This document shows, in pieces, positions 30,397-42,300 of a stretch of 52,869 nt of DNA; positions within the stretch are counted from its first letter, which is position 1, and each line of letters starts with the position of its first letter. Origin of the DNA: Branchiostoma floridae (Eukaryota > Chordata > Leptocardii > Amphioxiformes > Branchiostomatidae); the NCBI RefSeq assembly GCF_000003815.2, contig NC_049982.1:16432675-16485543 (forward strand), given 5' to 3'. Below the pieces are notes generated by a model that was given only the letters and a program-made list of their open reading frames with translations, searched no databases and was not told where the DNA came from. Position numbers and translations under genes: made by a program.

Positions 30397-33300
30397 CTAG
30401 GAGGGGAGAGATAATTAGTACATGTATTTGTAAGTGGATAAGCACCTAGATACAGGCTTGCTATGATGGTTAAAGCAGACTGCTCCAGAAATAAAGGAAA
30501 CCAACACATATTGAGTTTATTGTTTTTTTATGAAAAGGGGTCCTTTTCTGGCAGACTTCTACAGGTTAAAAACTTACCACGATTGTCTTTGATGATTGGT
30601 TAGCATCCAGTTCTGATGGATTGTTGGAGACTGCAGTCTGGGCAGTGTTTGGAGATCGGATGCTGGACGGTTCAAATGGTGACCTCAGCTGTCTTGGAGG
30701 AGTGCTGTTTACAGGATCATGTACAAATATTACAATAAGATTACAGGCATATTACTATGGGGATCTTGTGGATATACAGATGTCTATTAAGTGCAGTGTT
30801 TTTCCATGATCCTCCTACATCTTTTATCAGAATGGAAAATGCAAGGATTGATGATACTGCATGAGTGGACTACAGTAAGCACATTCTTTACTTTGACACA
30901 TTGATAGTTGATTCAGGTATCCATTAGTAGTGTGCATAGACTGTCCATTCAACTCAAATGTGATTGTAACTACCCTCTGCTGGTAATCCTGTTATAACCC
31001 ATTGTCAAATTTATTAACTACAGTGACTACTATGAACAAAAAAACTAAACTTTGCAAGACCAGTACAGTAAATGTCTTCTCAATATCAAACATTGAAACT
31101 TGACACCAAATACCTTTCAAAGATCCTTTTGTCCAACAACCTTATTCTGACCAAAGTTTTTGGTTTGCATGCAATGGGTTCAAGGAAGTATAGAAAAAGT
31201 ACAGAAACAAAGAAAGTAAATTAAGGTACATGCTGACACTACACATTATGACACTAAAACATGCTGGCAGCAAACGGTTTAAAAAGAAATCAACTATCAA
31301 GCAACCTATGTGCAACAGAGCAGCACAAGTCCTATTATGACTAAATCTATAATCAACAAGAAAGCACAATCACATTATTGGACTTGGATTACTCATTGTG
31401 ACCAGATACATCTTAAGGAGACCATTTAAAAAGACTTCCGGTACAAGAGACAACTTGCAAATCATACCTTCGTTCAATATCTCCTAAGCTAGCTTCTGGT
31501 ACTGCCTGCATGCCGAGCATGTTGGGTGTGACGCGGATCTCCCGTGATGGTTTGGCAGGGGAGATGCTCTTTTGGGAGTGACCCATGTAAGACTCCATAG
31601 GGCCCCTGGGGGAGCGTGGACTGCTGTCTGGGGAGGTGGAGGGTCTGGACCTGACAGGGGAGGGGGTGTGGGACCACTTGGGCAGGGTAGACCAGGAGGG
31701 GGAGGTAGAGAACCCAGGGGCAGGCTGGGGAGAGCCGAAAATTTGGGACAGGTTGAGGGAGGTGTCTGGTGAGACGTCGGCCATGTTGACTCTTGCAAAA
31801 CTTGGCAGATTGGATGTGCCCAACAAGCTTGTCATGACCTCTGTAACAGAAAAAGTAACTATTTAAGAATAGAAGTGCCACAAGAAGAAACTCTAGATGT
31901 GCTTCCACCAAAAAAAAAAAAACTTTTACAAAAATGCACGACTGTATGTTTTGTACCTTGGTAATACATTGATAGTGCCAACAGACCATCAATGCAAAAA
32001 AGTAATAACTTCAAAAATGAAAAGTGCATATCAAGTACTGTGAGATATATGTATGTGCAGTTGTCCACCAGTTGCAAACTCCCTGCAGTGCTGAAGTGTG
32101 GCAATGTCCAAACATCTGAAGAAGTGCTGGGAAGATTGGTCTTTGACCAAGAAAACTTTCCATCTCAGGAATTTTCTTCATCATCTACTTATTTCTCTGA
32201 TAGAGAAGTTACGAACATGGTAGATAGATTTCTTGAACATGCTAATATCTTAAGTTTGTTTTTGGACAATTAAGAATGTTGCTTGCATGCAGCAATATTA
32301 AGTGCAAATTCCTGTAAAGTGACGATTTCTGCACACCAGCTTCATAGAATAACAAACCTTCCACCACACAAGCTGATGCCATCATCTTCCATGACTTATA
32401 GTTAAGGGATTTTCCTGCAACATGGGGGAACCAAGGAAGGATGATGGATGTTACAGACAAAGCAGTGATGGTTAACAGTTGGATGTGTCAACAGCAACTG
32501 TAAACATTGGTGCTTTCCATTTGTGACACTGTCCTATGGAAAAAATCTGGATAATATTATATTAAAAGGAAATTTGAGGCTAAGAAGAGGGGAAAGGGAC
32601 AAGCTTTCAAAGTTTTTGCTCTTAGACGTTTCTTTGAAATGTACAGGTGTGAGGGCAAAGATGAGGGAAGAATATGAAACACATTGCTGATAAGACAGTG
32701 AAGAATCTAACTTTCATTTCTTCAATTACTCACACAGCTTGTCATGCCTGACATGTATGAGATGTTTGAGCTGACCTGTGACTGTTGCCTGGTCCAGCCC
32801 TGTCATGGCCCGGAGTGTGTTGTACAGCAGCAGTGCTTTACATCCCCACTGTCGCTTCAGGTCTTGGAAACGCTCACTCACTGCACTGTCAGTGGAACCC
32901 GTGTCTGCATATATACGTTAGAGTACATCTATGAAGTTTTTAAAAAAAGACACTCGATAGTCACTTGTATGTCCCTTTTACTTGTTTTAGTACGAATTTG
33001 GATTTTCTACATAAATTGTGGTGGACAAAATGTGTTTACAGCACAAGGCAGGTTGAAATAAGACAAACAGCAGATAATAAAAAAAGGCCCCTGAGGCTGC
33101 CTGAATGACCTTTGTAGAGTTGAAACTACAGTGCTTCTGTACCTGCCATATCTCTAGTGGCTGTGATGATCTCTGCAGTGACACGGCTGAGTGTGTCCAG
33201 CGCCAGCTGAACCGTCTCCTTGTACCCAGTCTCAGCAGAGCCAGTCATGGCTTGCTGGCAGTGCTGCCTGGTTTTGGAGACCTGTGTGGACAGTTTGTCT

Positions 33301-36300
33301 GCCTGGTTCTGGAACTCCTGCAGCAGAGTCAGCCTGGACTGGCCTGGGAGACAACAACAGAATGCTTAAACTGTCTGAAATTTTTGAATCACAACATATC
33401 ATCAATCCTGACAGTGCAATATTTGATTACTAGTATTGCAATTTGAAACCATGGGGGCATCCATTAATGTCCCTAAACACCCTGTTTGTAAATACAACAG
33501 ACTTGTAGTAAATATGAACTTATTGTGTCACACAGCTTCTAGATCCTGGTATTCACCTGTAGCATGATACACAGCCAGGGCTGCCCCTGCCAGTCTGTCT
33601 AGTGGTGCAGACATCTCACTCGTCATGCCATCTACCTGTCCATGCAGTAACAGCACCTAGAACAACAATAGGCATGGAGGATTAACAGGATTGATGGACC
33701 ATGTTTAAATCCTAAGCTTATTGATTACATGAAATACATCCATGAACATATTATAAAAACATATACATTTATCATAATATAAAAAGTAATTGTGCATGCC
33801 TGTGATTACAATGCATTATACCAATTGACAGGGTTAAATTGACCAATACTAATAGTAATAAAAAAAAACAGTACAGCCTACATTTCCCGATACCACACAG
33901 TTTAGCCTGCCCATTCCCCCCTTCCCACCTTTGTAGCCCACTCCCTCTGCAGCAGCTCCATGCGCAGTACCACATGGGAGTTGGTAGTCCCCAGGGACGT
34001 CCTGGCCCTGGCTGCCACCAGCCTGGCCACCTCCTCCACAGCCTTCCCCAGGGTGTCCACTGCGCTGAAGGTCTGGGTCACCATGCTGGCCATGGGGTGG
34101 TTAGTGTACCTGCAAAATATGACAGATTTTCTCTGCCAGTCTGCAAACTTTTCTAGCCTGAAAATTTATAAACCTCATCGAACTCCTTGTATGTGAAATA
34201 TTCAGTAAATCGTCAGGTATTCCTCTTTGAATTCCTCGTCAAAGTAGGTATACAGCACTGTACTGAAAAAAACCTATTGGAAGTTTGTCTAAGGAAGTTC
34301 TGTGGAACCAACGATTTACCTACCCCTCTGATGCACAGCTGGCCATGTCCCTCAGCCTCAGCACGTGTGACAGCAGCGCCCTCATGCTGTCTTCTACAGA
34401 ACTGTCACTGCCTGAAACACATGAGAGGACGACAAACAAGTCAAATCAGACAATAGCATGAAGAATTGTATCACACTATATATAATCTTTTTTAAAGGTG
34501 TCTGACTGAAACAATCAACAAATGCGACATTACAAATGACAAATGTAAGTTTGTTTAGGGTGGAAAATTGGCAGATCTAAAATTTATGCCTGCCACAATG
34601 CAGAATAAATCAATCAGTCACCTGTATTTGCTGCAGTTGCCACAACTTTGATGGGCATGGCTGTCTCTGTGGTGACAGAGTCAACTGAGGACAGCAGCTG
34701 GACTACTTTCCCTGACCACTCAGTGCACAGGCCATCCAGCCTTTCCACCTCAGCCTTGTTTACTGCAACAGAAAACATAACTCTAAATGATATATATGAA
34801 CAAACAGGACTGAAATGTGCGATACCATTTGTAGATATTGGGTGCTGCATATTTTCTAGAGAAGTTGTCAATATCCAGACATAGAAGATAGAAGTATATC
34901 TTGTCTCAACCATCATCTAGAAAATCATGACACAATATTGATTACTGTTTTTAACATTTGCTGAGCTTTTAATGTAAACTTATAACTTCTGTAAGAATTA
35001 ACAAATCCAACTGAAAAGGTCAACTGAGACAAATGCTTGTTAATGAATGGGAAGATAGTAACTTTAGTAAGAAAAATATGAAACAGGAATTGATTGATCC
35101 CTTCTATGATATTTATTTGCATCTTTATCCCCTATTATTGAACAGATATGAAACTGATATATACCTTGCCTGGCCCAGTGACTATATAACTTACCAGTGT
35201 CGCTGACAACTGAGTTGGCAGCCCCAGTAATGCTGGAGGCCAGAGACTCAAGCTCCTCCCCGTACAGGTGAATGGTACGAGCCAACTGGGGATCCCCCTT
35301 CTGTTTCTGCAGAGCCACAGCCTGGGCAGCTGTGCTGGCAAGACTCTTCAGTCTCTTGGCAATCTCATGGAAATCATCCAGCTACAACATTATCAGAAAA
35401 GTACACTAAGTATTGACATAGAGTTGTGACAGATAATTGTGAAAATGCTTTAAGCTTCCAATTAATACAAAATTGAAGACTTAATGATAACAGCATACCT
35501 CTTTTTTACAAAATAACACAAATGACTTATTCAGCTTTATTCATTTGCATAAAATAAAAGCAGTAAAATGCTTCCACAACTTTCTTTCGTGTGTTTGGCC
35601 CTAAAACTTGTTGTACCCGCTGCATAGCACTATTGCAATTCAAGAAACATTTCTCAGTTTAACTTGATGATAAAATTCCCACCTCTTTCATGAGAAAGTT
35701 TATATTTCCATCCTTAGCAATTCTTGCTAACTCGGAGACAGGTGCAGTCCAGGGACCAATGAGACTGTCCACAGCTGGCTGAAGGACTGTTAGCTGATTG
35801 GCCCATTCTCCTCCAATCCTGTGCAGCTCTTCAACCTCTGAGCTCTGATTGGTGGAGATTCTCTTGGCCAGTTCCAATAACCTTGGGGTGACTCTGGTGA
35901 ACTCTGCTGATTTAGATTGGAGTTTTCTACCAAACAGAAACATTTTCAAATCAACATTTCACTGAAATGTTCAAAGCATGAGCTTACACTACATGAATTG
36001 TAATGGACCTAAGAATTTTTCTACGGCATAAAAAGGCTGTTATTTTACAATTATTGAACAACTTACTCAGCCTGCTTGTGGTCCTTTACAGATCCAATCA
36101 GAGAATTGACCACCCCTGTCACCTGGTTGGTCCGTGCCAAGATTCTGCTGCACAGCACTTCTACTTGAGTAGCTTCGTGAGCTGCGGCAGCTCGAACTAA
36201 CTCCTTCACGGGGGAGGGAAGGCCCAGACCTATGCAGATTAAACATACATTGTTAGTGAAGGAAGGGTTTTTGCAACCAACCCTTTTTCTGAATGGACAT

Positions 36301-39300
36301 TGACACTGATCTACATCAAGTTAAGTTGTGTATTATATGTACATTACATTATAACATCCCTCCTGAAAAATACAGCAGGTGTCTTTTCTGACAAAATGAG
36401 GCGTGGGTAGATTAAAAGGTTCATTGAATTTAAGTGCAAAAAAGTACAAACCTCATCAAAGACTTTTATGGTTGATAAGAGCAACCTTCTCTTATAGAAT
36501 CTTTCATAGACAATAATAAAAAGTGATCAAACCTGGTACAATCTCAACAATAGAAATTTCAGTTTTCTTGGATGTTGGAGAGGACAGATTGTTCACTCCT
36601 AAGCCATGGGGCAGTGCCTTGCTGAGGTAGCTGTCTTGTGGGTTAGCACTGCTCTCCATTGGTTGATTTGTTGCCATGGTAACACCAGACACATGGAGGT
36701 TTCCCAGATCTGGGAGGGGGAGTGCCAGGAGACTGTCCTCTGCATCTAATGGTTGGTAACGATATTCATCAAGAACACATTGATACAAACCTGGAATTAT
36801 CAATAGAACTGAAATCCTATGAGAATGAAAATGTTACCAGAAGTGACATACTGAGTGTGCAAATGTGACACCAAAAAAAACTTGAACTCTAAAAATGACC
36901 TTTCTGTAATTTTGTCCCTGTGAAAATTAAACTAGCACACATAACGGTATGATAGAAGAAAGGCAATTATTATTGCTTACAGATGGCCAATAGGCACATT
37001 TAATCACCATCTATCATGGACCAATTGTTTTATGACAGTGACGGTGGCAAACTCTAATTCTTACAAATTTCATTTTGAACCTGCAAATCACCAAAATGAC
37101 AGAAGACAATCAAGCACACAAAGGACACACGAACCTGCATTATTATGTGATCTGACCACAAACGATGTATGTGTGCACCTACACAACGTACATGACTTTG
37201 TGTGTTTTCCCCTCACTGTTTTATCAGCTGCTTGCAAGGAAGGAAGATGGTTCAAAGGTTTAGTATTTAAGGTACACTGGAATTGGATTTTGGTCTGTGA
37301 CAATTTGTTCCTGACAGGGGATATGGAAGGAATAAAAGCTGCACCCTTTAAACATTATCTACTAGCAAACATCTTCACCTGTCTGTCGTGATGACCTCAG
37401 GCCCTCCCTCATGGGACTCAGGATCTCAGGATGATCCATTCCTTGCAGGGCATCCTTGACCTTTGACACCACGGTCAGGAGTTCCTGAGATGCCGCAGCG
37501 AGTGAGTCGTGGGCTCGGACATCCGACATGTTAGCTACACACTTGTTAGCAGCTGTTTTCACTGGGATCATAGCTGTAAAAAAGGGATAGAATAAAGATT
37601 GTTAGAAACAATTATATCCTTTGATTTAGAAACTTGTAGCCTTCATAGCAGTAATACAAGGTATCTGATTCAGAAGCATTTAATACATGTACAACAAACT
37701 ACTGCTATACCAAAAATAAGAACAGGGGTTATCAAGGTAATCTTTAATTTACTGGAGCTCTCCTTATAAAATGTTGATGCAAAATGTAGTTTCACTACAA
37801 TAAAACATTACATAGAGACAGCATATAGAGTATTAATTTTGTATAGTCTGTGATTCTATCAAAGTTTATTTTTTAATCTTTCTGTTTGACCTTTTTCCAA
37901 CTGCTTGACCCATGCCAGGAGACCATTTCGGTAGATAGGGTCATCACTGTTGTCGATGTGGTTGGAGGTGATCTGGATAACACGGCGGGTACGGCCCATC
38001 ATGGTGGCAGCCGCCATCTTCAGCTGACCCTCATCCTGCTGGTGCATAGCATCCTTACACTGATGGATATCCTCCTCCATACTCTCCTCTGGACACACAC
38101 AAAACAAACAAACAAATCATAAACCTGATCAGGTCAGGAGAGGACCAACTTTCTTAATACTGTTTCTACGTGAAAGGGCAAAATCTCCACTATAAAACAA
38201 AAAATGCTTTTAGAAAAGCTGTAAAGGTGAGTAAGAAATGTTGACAGAAGTTACATTGTTCATGAGTGCAAGTGCACAATCTGCTCTTTGGCTATACTCA
38301 GGCTATCAGTTACAGTAGCATGGCAAGAAGTAGCATGGCAAGAAGTTACACAGAAAATAGTCACAGTCTGTGGAGATAATTCAATACAGGGCAAAAGTAA
38401 TGGTTGTTTCCCGATATCTGGGCTGACAAGTTTTGAAGCTACAGAAGTCTACAACATAGTAGATAGGTTCAAACATAAGGTGAAGCTTGCATGTAAGCCC
38501 TACCTACCTGTCACCTCCATAAACTCCTTAGTGTTGAGCATCTCGTCCACAGCAGTGACCAGGCTGTTCACCTCATTAAACCACTCCCGTCGCACCAGCT
38601 TCACGTGCTCCACACTTGCCTTGTCCGACGGATTCCGACACAGCGCCAGAACCGTGGGCTGAACCTCCGGGTCCAGACTTTCCAGTTGTCGTATGGATGA
38701 GCGGACTATTCTCACCCCTGTAAGAGGCATGGTTAATAAAAAGTATTACTTTCATATTCGTGTTTCCCTAGGCCATTGTAACCATTGCACCTGAAAATAA
38801 TGACACTGACATCAATCTAGCAAAGCACAAAGTATTAAACAATTCAAATGTTGTGGACGACATAGAAATGAGGTGATGCATGCTGCATCCACAACTTTCC
38901 TCAATATATGGTCTCTAGAGAAACTGTACTTGTCCAAAATTAATCTGCAAGGAACACACCATCTCTAGGATTGGAGGGGCAATCTAAGTATTAACATACA
39001 TAAGCCTAACAGTAACAATAGAAGTACCATGAAAATCCACTGATAACTTCTTGTGATAATCTCCCACTAACAAACCAGAAAAACGAGCAATGCTGGTGAA
39101 AACAGAAACTCCATCATGGAAAGTGAAATTTAAGGAAGTCTTACTCCTTGAGTCCATGGAGCTGGCAGCTGCAAAGCTGGCCAGCTGCAGCAGCTGGTCC
39201 AGGTGGCTGGTGAAGTCGTCTATATGTGGACCCAACAGTGTCAGGGCAACCTTCTCAGTCACAGGGGACTCACTCTGTGGGCAGTACATACATGCAGTTT

Positions 39301-42300
39301 CCTTTAAAGAATGGACATAGAGGTCACAAATGAAAATAGAAAAAAATGCCCTGGAAGGTTTGAAAATACATGCACCAGGAGTTTTCCGTACCTTGTTTCC
39401 CTGTGCTGCAGCCCTGAGTAGCCTCTCTAGTGGTTCTGTAGTCTCCACAAATGTGTCCACAACCTGCTGTAGTACAGCACTGCTCACCAACTTATCCAGC
39501 TCATCTGCCTCACCAATCAGATCGTTACAGGCACTGGAGAAGTCGTTTCTGGAATGGGTAACCAACGAAATACTTATATGTCAACATCCCAATTTCTGGG
39601 GAAGACGTATTTGTGTAAGTTAAGCAGCAGCTTTAAATAGGAAAGGAGTTTACGGAAATGGAGAGTCTGACAAAAAAATTTGCGGAAATGATAACTGCCA
39701 ACAAGAAACACATTGGGGAATACCAGAATGGCAACAATGCGTAAACACACAGCTTTCTAATCCAATTCTGAAGGACAGAAATAAATGAATAGGTACCTGA
39801 GCTGTAGAAACTCAGGGTGTTCCTCCACAGATGTTAACAGCTGGGCCACCTCATTCCTGATCTTAAACACCTGCAGTTGGGAAACACACCAGTACTAATT
39901 TCATTACAATACCTTTAAATTGGCTTCAGCATATAAAGGAAATCTTGTCTTCTTACAACATAAAGCTACAAAATTGGCAGAAAGTACATGATGAATATTA
40001 CAAGCAAGTTTTGTCAAATGTTACTGTAACTTTGAACTTTGTGTGTGCTTTCGAGGCTCCTTACCGCAGCGGTGCAACTCTAACTGTAGCAGCTCCATCA
40101 AACTATACAAGCATGACTAACAAGGCTATACAATCCATTAACATGTTACATGGCATAAGCTTGCTGTACCTCTGCATGATTTTACATGTTATTAAAAAGG
40201 CCAGTATGCAACACTTATATATGTCTATTGCAAAAAAATTGTTTCTAAAATAATTAGGCTTGAAAGACACAGCATTAACAAAAGTGTGTTACATACATTA
40301 ACATTTCTGATAAGAGTAACACTGCAATACTTGCAAGGCAATAATGAATATAATAGCTGCCTTCTAAAAATCAATATGATTTACTTTACCTGGAATTTCT
40401 CCCCCTTCACTAGGTCCAATAACACATCAAAATTGCGGTGGCTACATATAACCCAACATATGATGGTATCAAATTTTGGGTACGATAAAAATTAATCTCA
40501 CACTATATGTACCTGGAAAATGAATCAGGTCTCTCCTCTAACAACCTTTGACCTATGCTTACATGGTTCTCTTTGTTCCAAACAATATAGGACTACTTTG
40601 GTCATGAATATTTAATGGCAGGACACAATGGGAATCCTACGTTAGACAGGTGGGTAGCTATAATACAATGGAGGATACCTGCAGCAAGTAGGACAATAAA
40701 TGGTGAAAGGTCACTGTTCCATTTAAAATCTTATGGGAAAAACAAAAGGCATTTCAGGTTACTATAGCAACAACTACTTTCTACTTCAGAAATTCTTTGT
40801 AGCTACAAGTACAAAAACAGCACATACCTTTTTGCAGGTCCTGACAATCTGGTCTTTGGTCTCAGTGTGAGACTCATGTGCCACCAGCATCGCATGTCGT
40901 ACAACAGCCTCAAGTTCACTGTCAAGCTCCTCCGGCAGGAACTGGGGGTCATCCGAGGACAGCATACGAATAACCTGTAAAATAGGATATATTACTTTCC
41001 TTGACAGTGCAATGCTTAGGGATTATACTAAAATATTGACACATCAGAAAAGGAAATACCAAAAATAAATAGTTTCTAACTAAACTAAGAAAAGTAAACA
41101 AAGTAAATCACATTACAGGTTAATTACAGGATATCATTTCTTACCTTGTCCAAGGCTAGTGCAAAGTGTCCAGGCTCTTCCATTTCATCATCGTCCACAT
41201 TCCTGTTCTCTACAGCTGCCACAATTTCCCTCGCAGCTGTGCGCACCTGATTGGCAACATAGTCTCGGCTTGCCTATACAAACATACAATGTAGGTAAGC
41301 AATGATATAGAGTTATTCATAGTTTTTCACTCCAGGCTAGGTCAACAGTTCATATGTCTGAACACAGCCAACGTTCAACTTTATAGTTACTCTGGCAATT
41401 AACATAGAATTGCACTATAATCAATAACACCTGGTATACTACATGATAAAAAAACTAACTTGTCATTGTCTTATCAAACTACATAATTATGTGTTAATAC
41501 CATCATGTAGTTTGGTACCATACACCTGCCTCAGCATTTTAAAGGCTACTACTTAAGTTGGGGTTGCCAAAATTAAACAGGTTTTTGCATATTTGTCGTG
41601 GCAGGAAATCCAATTGTTCTGGTCAAAATGTTATTATGTGTGTAGAGATCGAACAACAGATGTGTTGACTCATTCCAAACACACTATAGCTTTTTTTGGG
41701 CCTAATTTTCTCTAAAAGATTAAGCAATTGTAGAAATATAATGCCTCTAAAATACTAAAAAGAACTTATCATCTTAGAAGCAGTCTTTCTTGAGAACCTA
41801 AAATAGGTTCTACATTTAGAAGAAAACAGATTAGTCTTGACCTTTGCCTGTGGGTTGTTGGGGTACTTGACATATGTCTGCATGGCAGTGCTGAGCATGG
41901 GGACAGACTTCTTCAGCGCCATCATGGCAGTGATAGTCCGCTCTCGCTGCCGGGGGTTGGTCAGCTCCTGCTGACGCTTGTCTGTCAGGTTGGCCAACAG
42001 CATCACAGCCTCAGAAAATCCCTGCAGTTAAGATAAAAAATAAGTCAGATTACAAAACACAGTCTTTGCTGTGAATGTCAACAAATCTGTATCTATTTCA
42101 ATTCTATTCAGTTTTCTTTCGCTGTGCATTACTTTTCAGAGAGGTGCTGGATACAAGGCAAAACTGTACATGTGAGATGTGTGCATCAGACTGTAAAACT
42201 ACGTAGGTCAGGAAGGCTTTGTTTCCACAAGTAGAAATAAATTCCCCCTTCAGTTCTGTTGACTCCTAAGCCACTGCCTGGCAATAAATTGTACAATTAT

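Noticed and set aside
32359-32395. Possible extra exon of the superfamily gene (acceptor aactataag, donor gtttgt)
   Set aside because: It is 37 nt and would break the frame, and exon 23 joins exon 24 cleanly in phase 1 without it.
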